This document shows positions 46,436 to 59,002 of a stretch of DNA of 64,000 bases, in pieces (within the stretch, counting starts at the first letter, position 1; each line of letters begins with the position of its first letter). The notes below the pieces were generated by a model. It was not told the origin of the DNA, made no database searches, and worked only from the letters and a program-made list of their open reading frames with translations. The position numbers and the translations under genes were made by a program. Source of the stretch: Sesamum alatum (taxonomy: Eukaryota > Streptophyta > Magnoliopsida > Lamiales > Pedaliaceae); assembly GCA_034509735.1 (NCBI GenBank), contig JACGWO010000004.1, forward strand, positions 13,497,395 through 13,561,394. The letters run 5' to 3'.

Positions 46436-47460
46436 TGTTAGAATAGTTGATTGTGAAGCCAATTTTATTAGTCATATGTAACCAATTTCTGACAATATTG
46501 ATATACTATGATATTTCGCATTGGACATTAAGTGATATATTCCTCGGCATATAGTACTTTGTTGTGTTCACTTCGCTCATATCTATTACTGTTCATCACA
46601 GAACAAAGCCGATAGACAGGATGTGAGAAATCCAGGAAGCTGGACTGCACATAGGTTGGCAGTCATGACACCAACTTCTATGGGTCGATCCGAAACTCTC
46701 TAAGTCAAGGACCTCAAGATTGGATATCGAGTCAGTATGAGACTTGCAGTAAGGACTGCAGTCGTGTTTTGTTGGCAGGTGACGTGGGACGTCCATGCAA
46801 TATTAGTGGGTTGGTCGGCTCAGAGTCAACTGACTGAGGTGCTTCGAGGGAAACGTCACATACGAAGCCTCAAGGGGCTTAGTCGGTGGGATTGATGTTC
46901 CCAGCTCCGATAGTACGAGATTGGTCCTCGAACTTGAGGAACCATGACAGTCTCGAGCACACCATGCCTACATCTTAGATTTTATAAGCAGCTACTATGA
47001 CATGGTTGCTATAAGCCCTATCTAATGCAGTCAGATTGTGTACTGAGAACGTCGTGTTCCAAGAAAGAATCCGCCTCCTGTCAGCATTCTAATAGTGATG
47101 TCTCCTATACGCTTTGAGGCTCGTTTCCCTTGAGAATTTGTGGCCACAGTGATAGAACAGTGGGATGGGATCCCCATGACGTTCTACTAGGGTAAACATA
47201 TGTCTCAAAGCCACATGTATTGTTACCTAATCAAGGATGGGAACCGACCCAATTCTATGGCCAAGAGATTGAAGACAGAAGGACTGTACTTATGTGCATT
47301 TGTGAGCCTAAATATTCACACCATAAATTCACTTGGTCTTTAGTGCCATGGATCGTTGCTAGATGGCCACCCATGGTAACGACGAATTTCGATTACGGAA
47401 TAATCATGATTAGCTCAAGTCTAGCTGAGCGTGAACTTAAAGAGTCACACACAATTTCCA
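46436..47460 (+). mobile_element. 3' LTR of Copia-2, truncated at its 3' side
   Basis: It starts TGTTAGAATAGTTGATTGTG right after the polypurine tract. It keeps the family blocks 'tagtgccatgga' and 'agagtcacacacaatt', then stops at 47460 where a minus-strand copia RT fragment begins. About half of a normal 2 kb LTR is present. It is more divergent than the Copia-3 LTRs. Confidence 0.85.
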
Positions 47461-48890
47461 CAAAGTCGACCCCGGATCGCTGAGTCTAGCCTTTTGCCAC
47501 TAGCCTGGCTTTGAAGGTGGTTACTTCTCCATCAACGCCAAGTTTACACTTGTAGACCCATTTACACCCGACGTGGGTCTACAAGTGTCCACACTTGGTT
47601 TGTGCTCATGGAGTCCATTTCGGCTTTCATGGCCTCAAGCCATTTTCTCGAGTCGATGTCCGACATCGCGTCCCCGTATGTCTTAGGATCTTTATCCAAT
47701 TGACCGGTCATGCCTAAGAAGCCATACCTCACAGGAGGGCGTGGCACTCTGGCTGACCTACGAACGACTGGAACGTTAGTGGTAACTGAGGGTGCTGACA
47801 CAATAGGAGCCGGCGGTTCTAGTACCGTTGTTGGCTCCTCGTGAGATGGCTCGACATGCTCGGCCTGTAGAGGTTGTCCAACATGTTGTGCCTCGTGAGG
47901 TTGCTCAAACCGTCGGGTACTTAACATAAAACCTTTATTGAGGTGTCCGGTGCTTCTAGTGCTGATGATTGATTCATCTCACTTGATTCCTCAAGGACTA
48001 CTTCATCATGTTGGATATTCTGGAAAACCTCTTTCCAAGAACACTGTATTCCTCGGAAAAAAGACCTTCTGTTCCGAGGGGTCATAAAAGTAATAACCCG
48101 TAGTTTCTTTTGGATATCCAATGAACCTGCACAAGCTAGATCTTGATTCTAACTTATCTCCCAGTAATCTCTTGACGTATGCGGGGCCACCCCACACTCT
48201 CAAGTATTTGTAGGAAGCAGACTTGTCGTGCCATATCACATATGGTATTTGGGTCACAGCTCTGGATGGTGCCAAATTTAATAACATGGCTGTCGTTTCC
48301 AGTGCATAGCCCCAAAAAGACAAGGGCAGTTTGGTGAAACTTATCATGGATCGGACCATGTCTAACAGGGTTCAATTCCTCCTTTCAGATATGTCGTTTA
48401 GCTGCGGTGTCCCGAGAGGTGTCCATTCAAAGATTATACTGTTATCTTTTAAATAATCGCAAAACTCTCCACTAAGATACTCGCCATCTCGGTCCGACCG
48501 TAAGACCTTAATTTTGCACCAGGTCAGGTTCTCGAATTCAAGCCTAAAGCCTTTAAACCTCTTAAGAGCTTCAGACTTGTACCTCATTAGGTAAACATAA
48601 CCATACCGTGAATGATCATCGGTGAAGGTTATGAAGTAAGAGAAACCACCTTTGGCTTGTGTTTTTAGTGGTCTACACACATCTGTATGGACCAAGTCCA
48701 ATAGACCAGTGGCAGCCTACTTTGTCCTATAATTGGCCTTTTCGTCATTTTCCCTCTAAGGCAGGATTCACAGGTTGGTAGGTCATTCAAGTCCCCTACC
48801 TCTAAGTTCTTTGAATCTACCAACTTCCTCATCCTTTCTTGAGAGATGTGACCTAGCCTCGAATGCCACAGTTGTGCGTTCTCGTGTTCA
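47461..48890 (-). pseudogene. copia integrase to RT N-terminus, minus strand (Copia-4)
   Basis: Read from 48890 downwards it gives the GAG-pre-integrase segment (RLGHISQERM, CESCLRGKM), integrase with HTDVCRPL, FTDDHSRYGYVYL, RSDRDGEYLSGEF and ISERRN, then WGGPAYVKRLLGDK and FYDPSEQKVFF. The start of RT follows, with YGFLGMTGQLDKDPKTYGDA, TLVDP and GCKWVYKCKLG. It ends at 'GVDF', where the LTR of Copia-2 begins. Frame breaks are few over the integrase. The upstream gag, protease and most of the leader are deleted. Confidence 0.92.
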
Positions 48891-48897
48891 TCTATTT

Positions 48898-49149
48898 TGC
48901 GTGCGCACGGCTGCGCGTGGCCAACCTCCGGCTGGCCGGCATGCTGCGGCGTTTCTCCATTTTTGCTCGATTTTCACCCCCTGTTTCCCAAGAAAAACAG
49001 AAAATCCAACAGTACCAAAATTCATACGAATTAAAAGCAAGAAAACGACATGCTTTAATAATAATATAACCAAGAATTAATTAAAACATGCCAAGAACAC
49101 GTTTCATGCTTAAAACGCACGTAAACCCCTAGGCCTATACACCAAACTG
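48898..49149 (-). mobile_element. Leader remnant of Copia-4
   Basis: Only the first 250 bases of the leader remain. They end just inside the GC-rich island ('ggctgcgcgtggccaacc') and jump to the GAG-pre-integrase region at 48890. The internal deletion, by comparison with Copia-3, spans most of the island, the rest of the leader, gag and protease. Confidence 0.85.
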
Positions 49150-49163
49150 GGCTCTGATACCAC
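49150..49163 (-). other. Primer-binding site of Copia-4
   Basis: On the minus strand 'gtggtatcagagccc' follows the LTR end directly. It is the initiator-methionine tRNA type. Confidence 0.85.
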
Positions 49164-51141
49164 TGAAAGATTGTGGATCGTCCCGGGAAATAGCACGAAT
49201 GCGGAAGCGCGGTATAAAATTAAATAACAAAAATTAAATCATGCTTTTACGTAAATAAAAGAACACGTTCAAGGAGTATACCCTTGAAGTTCCTGGGTGT
49301 TTGGTGTATCTCATGAATTAAAAGCATACAAAATTATCATGGAGGCCATAGGGATTAAATAAAGAGAGCAACGAAAATTAAATCGGAACCTACCGATTGT
49401 CGTTTTTGTCTTCTAACCGGTACTAGCGTTGTTCCCCGATGTGCACCAAATCTCGTACGTGAGATTCTCCAAATTGTAACACGCAATCCACCCACGTATC
49501 TTGCACGTTGTGCTAGCGAACGAACAAGTATTTTTGGAGAGGATGAATTAATCACACGTTATTAGGTTAACGGGATTAATTCTCCTAAGTTCAATTGATC
49601 CAAGAACAAAAGAACAAGAAACTATTTTCTTGAAAGAGAGAGAGAGAGAGAGAGGGCGGACGAGAGGGAGAGAGGGAGAGCCGAGTTGTGTGTGTGTGTG
49701 TTGGAGTTTCATCACCTCTCTAATGATGAAGGGCTAGGACTATTTATAGAGGAAGAGTTTAATCCTCTTCAAACTCCAACTCTAGAAGACTAATTTGACT
49801 AGGATTTTGACCTAGTCAAAGTCCTAGTCAAAGTAGTAATTTGACCTAGTCAAATTAATCCTAGCCATCCATCTCTCCTTTTAATCCCAACCATTAATTT
49901 AATTTAATGGAATATTTAAAATCTATTTAAATATCCCAAAGGGCAATAAATAAATATAAATATTTATTCTAGGCCCATTAAATTAATTTTCTAATAAATC
50001 CAATTTATTAGATCAATCCCTTTTATCTAATAAAAGTAATTAATTCTCTCCAAGAAAAAAAAGGACCCGGTTAAATTCAATTTAATCATTCCATTTCTCC
50101 AATATTTAATTCTAAATTAAATACTTAATGTGTGTGGATTGTGTGTGACTCTTTAGGTTCACCGTTCAGCTAGACTTGGTCGGATTTCTAGAATCCGCCT
50201 GTTACCATAGGTGGCCATCTAGCAACGGTCCATGGCACTAGAGACTAGGTGAATATTCGGGGATGAACATTTAGGCTCTAGCAGTACACTCGTCCTTCTG
50301 TCTACGGTCTCACCATTTAGGGTCTAGGGCACGGAAAATGCAGGTACCCATTTTGGACCTAAGTGTCGGTCTGTCCTTACTAAATGCTGCAAGGGAAACC
50401 TTCCCTTCGGTTTCAGTTACTGTGGCCACAGATTTTAGGGACAAGACACAGAGCATACGTGAGACTCAACTGTCCATGCCTTTTGACAGGAGACAGATCC
50501 TTTCTTGGAAACTGCTGTCACTTTGTACACCAGAGCTACACTAGACATGGCTTATGACTACTCAAGTGCTTCTTGGCAATCTCTCACCATATCTAAGATA
50601 TAGACCTGATATATAGGTAAACTCAGCAGTTCCTCAAGTCAAAGGACTTGACCTGTACCGTTGGAACCGGGAATACACGTCATACCTAGCCGACCCTACT
50701 CAAGGTCCTCCGTAAGACGGTTCCCGCGAGTCACCTCAGTCAGCTGCTCCATAGCAGGCTAACCCACTAACACTGCTTAGACGACCTTCGTCACCCGTCG
50801 ATGAAATACGACAGCAGATGCTTAGTGCAAGTCTCAAGGGGAATCTCGGTACCCATTTTCGAGATTCCTTGACTTGGAGATTTCCGAACTGATTCGGCGA
50901 GACTGATTTTATGGACCTACCTCCAAGCGTAGTCCCAGTCCCCGAAATGCGTTTGCAGTCCGTGGGCTTTGTTTGCGTAGTGAACAGATATGTATAAAGC
51001 AGATAAAGTGAAGACAAACAAAGTAATGCCAAATGAATTTCACTTCTTTATTCATTAATAATATATCAAATCCTAGAAATTATCTAGACATAGGTTACAT
51101 TTCTCCTGCCAAGATTGGCTACATGGTCACCTATTCTAACA
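49164..51141 (-). mobile_element. 5' LTR of Copia-4 (1,978 bp)
   Basis: On the minus strand it opens TGTTAGAATAGGTGACC and ends 'caatctttca'. It has the TTGACCTAGTCAA array (about 49796-49862), a GA-rich and (TG)n segment (about 49636-49702) and the family order of blocks. It abuts another minus-strand LTR at 51142. Confidence 0.92.
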
Positions 51142-53114
51142 GTGTGGATCATCCCGGGAGGGAGCGTGAATGCGGAAGCGCGATAAATAAAATATGAAAA
51201 ATAAAACATGCTTAAACCAAAAAGTAAATACATGTTCAAGGGGCGTTTCCTTGAACCACCCGGGTGTTCAGTGTATCTCATGATCAAAGTAAACATGCAA
51301 TATCATGATGGTCATTGGGTGGAAACAAAAAAGGAAACTAGAGACCTACCCGGTTGTCGTTTTTATTCAAACTGCTACGTGCGTTTGTTCCACATTTTGC
51401 CACCAAGATTCCAAAGTAGGAACCCTCTAAATTGTCCATCCAATCCACCGGATCGTGATCCCCCGTGCTAGGAAGAAATCAAGAGGAATTATATAGGAGG
51501 ACAAATCGACCTAGCTTTATTAATTAACGTGATCGATTTGCCTATAGCTTTCTTGTATCAAAATACGGAAGTAGAACAATTCTTGGAGAGGAGAATGGGG
51601 GAGGGGTCGGCCGAGTGAGAGAGGGAGAGAGTGATGGCTGAGTGATGTGTGTGTGTGTGCGCGCGCGCTAGAGATTCAACCCCTTGAGGTGTGTGTTTCT
51701 ATGAGTATTTATAGAAGAGGAGTTCTCCTAGTCCTCTTCAAACTCTCATAGAGAACCCTAGGTTGACTAGGATTTTGACCTAGTCAAATCCTAGTCAACT
51801 TAGGAAAGACCAAGTCAAACTTGATCTTGGCCATTGATCTCTCCATTCAACCTCGTCTGTCCATCTCTTAGATGGAATATTTTAAATCTAATTTAAAATA
51901 ATCCCTAAGGCTTTCAATAATTAAATAATTATTTTAGCCTATCTCCTCAAATTAATAAATCTAATGTTTTAGTTAATTCTATTTAATTCAATTAAATAAT
52001 TAACAATCCAAGAAAAGTGAACTAATTTGATCTAATTAAATTGTTCTATCTCCCAGAATTAATTCAAAATAAATTCCTCTATTATTGATGGATTTTGTGT
52101 GACTCTTTAGGTTCACCCTCAACTAGACTTGGACGAATTTTCAATCATCCTATACTGGAAAATCGTCCATCACCATGGGTGGCCGCCTAGCAACGTTCCA
52201 TGGCACTAGAGACTAGGTGAATATTTATGGCGTGAACATTTAGGCTCTTTAGTATCATTTGTCCTTCCATCTTCCATCTCACGGCTATAGTCTAGGGTAT
52301 GGACAATTGGTGTCGATCCCCATTCTGGACTACAACCTTGGCTCGCATATACCAAACGTCACAGGGATCTAATCCCACTGTTCAGCTACCGTGGTCACAG
52401 ATTTACTAGAGGACGATTTTCAGAGTGTCAGTGAGACATTAACGTCAACACCGTTGTCAGGAGATGGATTCTATCTTGGGACCTATTATTCACACTACAC
52501 ACATGGACTGCACTAGGTAGGGCTTATGACAGCCTAGTCTCTTGACTTGGTAACCTCTCGCCAAATCTAAGATACAACCACGGTGTGTATGTGACCACAA
52601 TAGTCCCTCAAGTCCGAGGATCAAAGCTCGTACTACCGGAACCGGGAATTCGAGTCATACCGAGCACCCCACTCAAGATTTCCACATGACGATTCCCACG
52701 AGTCACCTCAGTTACCTGGCACCAAGTTGGCTAACCCACTAACATTGTATGGATGAGCTTCGTCACTTGTCAATGAAACGCAAATGCAATCGCTTAGTGT
52801 AAGTCTCAAATAGACTCTCGATACCCTATCTCGAGGTCCTTCGACTTGGAGTATATCAGACCGATCCACAGAAACTGATTCCATGACCTGCCATCCTATG
52901 CACAGTCCAATTTCTTGGATTATGATTTCGGTCTGTGGGTTTTCTTTGTGCATTGAACAGTTCGTAATATGGGGTAGTTAAGTGAACACGAACAAAGAAT
53001 AGATGCCAAACATGAACTTCACTTTTATTCATGAACTTTATTTAAAACACCAAATTGTCATAAATGGGTTACATAAGCCTAACATGATTGGCTTCATAGT
53101 CACCTATTCTAGCA
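51142..53114 (-). mobile_element. copia LTR, minus strand (1,973 bp), probably solo
   Basis: On the minus strand it begins TGCTAGAATAGGTGAC and ends 'gatgatccacac', lacking the last few bases of the usual '...tttca' end. It is more divergent than the neighbouring LTR but keeps the W-box-like array (about 51765-51820), a TG/CG dinucleotide tract (about 51643-51669) and the 'tagtctctagtgcc' block. No primer site or coding region is attached. Confidence 0.85.
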
Positions 53115-53203
53115 CTTGATGCACGTTCTACGAAGAGTTGATTCTGGAAGGCTATAGGATACTAGCTTCCAGTATCATGTGAATAATATCTAGTCTCAGT
53201 ATG
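53115..53203 (+). pseudogene. copia RNase H fragment (Copia-5, left part)
   Basis: Only about 90 bases, reading like ELILEGYSDASFQ with shifts, from the RNase H region. It is cut on the left by the LTR at 53114 and on the right by a solo LTR. It continues at 55215. Confidence 0.75.
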
Positions 53204-55209
53204 TGTTAGAATAGGTGACCATGTAAGCCAATTTTGGCAGGAATATGTAACCTATGTCTAGACAATTCTTTGGTATTTGATAAAACATTTATGAATAAAG
53301 AAGTGAAAATTCATATGGCAATACTTTGTTTACGTTCACTTATCTGCATTTACATTTCTGTTCACTACGCAAACAAAGCCCACGGACTGAGAAACGATTT
53401 CGGGGACTGGGACTACGCTTGGAGGTAGGTCCATGAGATCAGTCTTACCGAATCAGTCCGAAAATCTCCAAGTCAAGGAATCCCGAAAATAGGTACCGGG
53501 ATTCCCTTTGAGACTTGCACTAAGCATTTGCTGTCGTATTTCATCAACGGGTGACGAAGGTCGTCTAAGCAGTGTTAGTGGGTCAGCGTGCTAGGAAGCA
53601 GCTGACTGAGGTGACTCGCGGGAACCGTCTTACGGAGGACCTTGAGTTTGGTCAGCAAGGTATGATGTGTATTCCCGGTTCCAACAGTACAGGCCAAGTC
53701 CTTTGACTTGAGGAGCTACTGAGTTTACCTGTGCATCAGGTCTGTATCTTAGATATGGTGAGAGATTGCCAAAATACTCTTGAGTAGTCATAAGCCATGT
53801 CTAGTGCAGCTCGGGTGTACAAAGTGACAGTAGTTTCCAAGAAAGGATCTGTCTCCTGTCAAAAGGTATTGACAGTTGAGTCTCATGTATGCTCTGTGTC
53901 TTGTCCCTGAAATCTGTGGCCACAGTAACTGAACAGAAGGGAAAGGTTTCCCTTGCGGCGTTTAGTAAGGACAGACCGACACTTAGGTCCAAAATGGGTA
54001 CCTGCATTTTCCGTGCCCTAGACCCTAAGTGATGAGACCGAAGATAGAAGGACAAGTGTACTGTTAGAGCCTAAATGTTCATCCCCGAATATTTCACCTA
54101 GTCTCTAGTGCCATGGACCGTTGCTAGATGGCCACCCATGGTAACGGGCGGATTCTAGGAATCCGACCAAGTCTAGCTGAATGGTGAACCTAAACAGTCA
54201 CACACTATCCACACACACACTTAGTATTTAATTTGGAATTAAATATTGGAGTAAAGGAATGATTAAATTAGATTTAATCGGGTCCTATATTTTCTTGGAG
54301 AAATTAATTCCTTCTATTTGATAAAGGGAATTAAATTAATAAATAGAATTTATTAAAGGGTTGATTTAATGGGCTTAGAATATATAATAATATTTATTTA
54401 TTATATTATATTTATTCTTTTAGCCTTTTTGGAATATTTAATGGGATTTAAATATTCCATTAAATTAAAATCAACGGTTGAGATGGAAAGGGGAGATGGA
54501 AGGCTAGGATTCGTTTGACTAGATCAAACACTAGTTTGACTAGGACTTTGACTAGGTCAAAATCCTAGTCAAATTAGAGTTCTTAGAGTTGGAGTTTTAA
54601 AGAGGATTAAAACTCCTCCTCTATATAAAACCTCTAGCTTCCAACAATTGAAGGATGATGATTCTTGAAAACACACACAACACACACTCTCCCCTTCTCC
54701 TTACCTCTCGTCCGCCCCTCTCTCTTTCTCCAACAAGAAAATATTTTTCTTAGTTCTTTTGTTCTTGGAACATTAGAACTTAGATGAATCAATACCGTTA
54801 ATTGATAACGTGTTGTTGATTCATCCACTCCAAATATATATACACTTGTTCGTTGCTAGCACGACGTGCAAGATACGTGGGTGGATCGTGTGTCACGATT
54901 TGGAGGGTCTCAAGAAACAAGATCTCGGTGCAAAACGGGGAACAACGCGAGTAGCCGTTGAAGACGAAAACGACAACGGGTAGGTCTCGTTTTACTTTTT
55001 CGTCCCTCTTTAATTTTCAACTCTATGGCCTCCATGATTTCTTTACATGCTTTATAATCATGAGATACACCGAACGCCCGGGAACCTCAAGGGTACACCC
55101 CTTGAGCGTGTTCTTTTAAATTAAAAGCATGCTTTATTTTTTCGTATGTTTATTTTTATCGCGCTTCCGCATTCGCGCAATTCCCGGGACGATCCACCGA
55201 TTTCTTTCA
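53204..55209 (+). mobile_element. Solo copia LTR (2,006 bp) inserted in Copia-5 RNase H
   Basis: It starts TGTTAGAATAGGTGACC and ends 'tttctttca'. The flanks are identical, GTATG at 53199-53203 and 55210-55214, a perfect 5 bp target duplication. The RNase H sequence resumes across it ('SQYV' before, 'MFKLNGNVVA' after). It contains the W-box array (about 54515-54580) and a TATA-like 'ctctatataaaac' at 54619. It is the product of recombination between the two LTRs of a full element. Confidence 0.95.
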
Positions 55210-55214
55210 GTATG

Positions 55215-55639
55215 AACATATGTTCAAGCTTAATGGTAATGTGGTGGCTTGAAAAGGTTTCAAGCGGGATACCACGACGGACCATGAAAGTTGAATGTAT
55301 GGCAACTTTAGAAGTTGCTATGGAAAGTAGTTTGGATGAAAAACCACATCCAATGATTGGGTGTGGTGCCTAGCACAGCCAAGCTAGTAGTTACCTTGCA
55401 GGATAACAATATGGCTGTAGCACAAGCTAAAAGAACCGAGATCTCATCACAGATCCAACAAAATTCTTAGACAGCACCATCTGCTTGGAGCAATGTATGA
55501 AGAGGTGACGTGCAGTTGGATCACATCATCTTGGTAGAAATAAGGTAGGCCCGTGAGACCGAGCCAAATGTCGCAGATTACTCATGCTCAGATAAGTTTT
55601 GAGTGACATGGGTGATTGGCTTTAGGTCAAGTGGGAGAT
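55215..55639 (+). pseudogene. copia RNase H fragment (Copia-5, right part) with polypurine tract
   Basis: It continues the RNase H of 53115-53203 with decayed versions of FKLNGNVVA, TADSTAEAEY-like and LREM-like segments. It ends with 'aagtgggagat' at 55629-55639 before the LTR. Many stops. Confidence 0.8.
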
Positions 55640-56845
55640 TGTTAGAATAGGTGACCAAAAAGCCAATTGGATTGGCCGTTTTGGAAACTATATAGCAATC
55701 TTTACTAAAGTAATATTGACTTAATGAATACAGTAAGTATCATCTGTGGCACTATGTGTTTGTTGTGCTTACTGATTATGTTAAACGATGTTTTAATGTC
55801 ACAACAAATGCCCACAGACTAATTAGATAACCCATGTAGTTGGGTTGCGCATTGGATGGCAGCAATGAAACCAACTTCTGAGGGTTGGCCTGAAATGTTC
55901 CAAGTTTAAGACCTAGAGAAAGGACATCGAGGGTCCTATAGAGACTTACACTAAGAATTGCATTCATTAGGTGAGTGTTGTGTTTCATCGGTGAGAGACG
56001 TTGGACGTCTATGTAATATTAGTAGGTTAGTTGACAAGGGTGTCAGATGACTGAACTGACTTGCGGGAATCGTCATATGGAAGCCTTAGAGGTTTGGTCG
56101 GTATGACTAGAATTTTTCGGCTCCGATAGTACGGGATTAGTCCCCGAACTTGATGAACCATGGCAGTCACATGCATATGATAGTTTGTATCTTGGATTTG
56201 GCAAGAGATGTCTGCATCTAGGATGCATTCATTATAAGCTTTATCCGGTGTAATCAGAGTATGCAGTGAGGACGATGGGTTCCAAGATAGGGTCCGTCAC
56301 CTGTAAGTATATGACAGTCGAGTCTCCTATACGCTCTGAGACGGTTTAAACTCTTTAAATCTATGTCCCAAAATGATTGATCGAGTAGGGAATAGTTTCC
56401 TAGGTTGATCAATAGAGGAAACGCGTCTCGAGTTATTGAACATAGTTGTCTAGTCAAGGATGGGAACCGGCACCTAATTCTACGCCCTAAATTTAGACCG
56501 GGAGATGGATGATGGAAAGATCATACTCGTATGGAATTCAGGAGCCTAAATGTTCACGCCAATATTCACCTAGTCTCTAGTGCCATGGACCATTTCTAGA
56601 CGGCCACCCGACGATCGTTTTCCGATTAATGGTTAATTGGAAAGCAGTTAATTGAATTGGATTTAATTTACCAATTGTGTTAGACAAAAGCCCAAGTCTA
56701 ATTGAGGGTGAACCTAAAGAGTCACACACAAATCGCTATGAAAATTGGTAGAATTAATTCTAAAAGAAACGAAATTGATTTAATTGGATTAAATTTATTC
56801 AAGGAGAAAATAAAATCATTGGATCATTTTTGAGAAATTCATTTT
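55640..56845 (+). mobile_element. LTR of Copia-5, first part
   Basis: It begins TGTTAGAATAGGTGACC right after the polypurine tract and keeps the family blocks up to 'gagtcacacacaaatcgc' and AT-rich sequence. At 56845 it changes to integrase of Copia-6. The likely remainder is 62437-63165. The two parts add to about 1.94 kb, a normal LTR length for this family. Confidence 0.75.
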
Positions 56846-59002
56846 ATGGATGGTGTGTCTGAAAAGAGGAATCGGACCTTGTTGGACATGGTCCGATCCA
56901 TGATGAGTTTTTACCGAACTCCCCCTTTCCTTCTGGGGATATACGCTCTTGAGACGGCGACCAAAGTTTTGAACTTGGCGCCATCTAAAAAGGTATCCCA
57001 GACGCCATATGAGATATGGCATGGCAAGCCTGCCTCCTACAAATACTTGAAAGTGTGGGGTTGCCCGGCATATGTCAAGAGATTAGTGGGAGATAAACTG
57101 GACTCGAGGTCTAGTTTTATGCAGGTTCATCGGCTATCCAAAAGAAACTGCGGGGTATTATTTCTATGATCCCTCCGAGCAAAAGGTTTTTGTCTCGCGA
57201 AACGCAGTGTACTTGAAAAAAAAATTTCCATCGGATAGTCGACGCGATGAGGTACTCCTTGAGGAATCAAGTGAGGCACCCCAAGAGGCGGCACTGACAT
57301 CTGAGCCAGAAGTTCCCACTGATATTGTTCCAGTCCTCCGTTGGTCAGCCAGAGTATCCCATGCACCTGATAGGTATGGATTTTTGGGCCTGACCGGTCA
57401 GTTGGATAATGATCCGAAGACGTACGGAGAAGCGATGTCGGACATCGATTCGGACAAGTGGCTTGAGGCCATGAAATCCGAGATGGACTCGATGGGTACA
57501 AACAAGGTTTGGACCCTAGTAGATCCACCCAAAAGGGTTAAACCCGTAGGGTGTAAATGGGTCTACAAATGTAAGCTTGGAGCTGACGGGGAGGTTACAA
57601 CCTTCAAAGCCAGGCTTTGTGGCGAAAGGTTACACTCAACGACCCGGGGTCGATTTTGAGAAAACCTACTCGCCCGTAGCTATGGCCAAGTCCATTCGGA
57701 TACTGCTTGCCATAGCAGCATGGTATGACTATGAAATATGGCAGATGGACGTGAAAACGGCTTTCCTCAACGGTTTCGTAGAGGAAGAGATCTATATGGA
57801 TCAGTCGGAAGGTTTCACAACTGTTGGAGAAGAGCAGAAGGTCTGCCGTCTCCAAAGGTCCATCTATGGCCTCAAACAAGCTTCCCGAAGCTGGAACATA
57901 CATTTTGATGAAGTCATACGGGGATATGATTTCATCAAGAACGAGTCCGATCCTTGTGTATACAAGAAGATCAGTGGGAGCTCAGTTGCATTTCTGGTGC
58001 TTTATGTGGATGACATCTTGCTCATTGGGAATGATGCTAAGATGTTGGGTACCACTAAAGCTTGGTTGTCAACGCAATTCTCCATGAAGGATATGGGCGA
58101 GGCATCCTACATCCTTGGCATCAAGATCTACAGGGATAGATCTAAAAGGATGTTAGGAATGGCCCAGTCCTCGTACATTGAGAAAGTCTTGAAGAGATTC
58201 AAGATGGAGAACTCAAAACGAGGATTCCTTCCTATGAGGCATGGAATTAAGTTATCCAAGAAGCAATATCCTAAGACTGATGAAGAGCTTAAAAGGATGT
58301 TGGACATCCCCTATGCTTCAGCCGTAGGCAGCATACAGTATGATGTTCAGTGCACTAGACCTGATGTGGCTTTCGCTTTGAGCGTAACTAGCCGATATCA
58401 GTCGTGTGCTGGGGAGGCACACTGGAGTGCAGTCAAGACTATCCTGAAGTACCTAAAAGGACTAAGGACATGTTCTTGATCTACGGCGGTGGAGAGTTGA
58501 TACTGGAAGGCTATAGCGACGCTAGCTTCCAGTCTGATGACAATGATGCCAAATCTCAGTTTGGTTTTTGTATTTAGACTAAATGATGGCGTGGTTTACT
58601 AAGAAGGGTTCCAAGCAGGCTACCATGGCGGACTCCACCATAGAATTTTGAATACATAGCATCTTTGGAAGCTGCTAAGGAGTGGTTTGGTTGATAAGCT
58701 ACATCCGAGGGTTGGATGTAGTACCTGGCATTGCTAAGCCTGTAATTATCTTTTATGATAACAAACGGGGCGATAGCGCTAGCAAAGGAACCGAGATCTC
58801 ATCACGATCCAAGCATATTCTTAGACGCTACCATCTTCTTAGAGAGATGGATAGCACGAGTGACGTTCGGTTGGACCGAGTCAGCTCCGCAGAAAACATA
58901 GCAGATCCACTTGCTAAGCCCATGTCGCAAGTTGCCCATACTAACCATCTGAATAAGAGGTTTGAGGTCAATGGGTGATTGGCTTTAGGTCAAGTGGGAG
59001 AT
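56846..59002 (+). pseudogene. copia integrase-RT-RNase H (Copia-6), 5'-truncated
   Basis: It starts inside the integrase at MDGVSEKRNRTLLDM and continues TPYEIWHGKPASYKYLKVWG. A frameshift lies near 57130 in the GYPKETAGYY block and another near 57615 in TTFKARL. RT is otherwise well kept: MDVKTAFLNGFVEEEIYMDQ, YGLKQASRSWNIHFDE, and YVDD at 58003-58014 within a 300-codon open frame (57577-58479). RNase H is decayed from 58480 on (frameshifts, stops). The polypurine tract 'aagtgggagat' is at 58992-59002. It has no 5' LTR, gag or protease. Confidence 0.92.

Noticed and set aside
46436..47460. A protein-coding gene in the open frame at 47220-47483
   Set aside because: It lies inside an LTR and has no conservation in frame with the sister LTRs.
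47545..47595. Inverted repeat 'acttgtagaccca' and 'tgggtctacaagt'
   Set aside because: Both arms are ordinary coding sequence of RT (TLVDP and WVYKC), and imperfect versions exist in the other copies. It is not a special structure.
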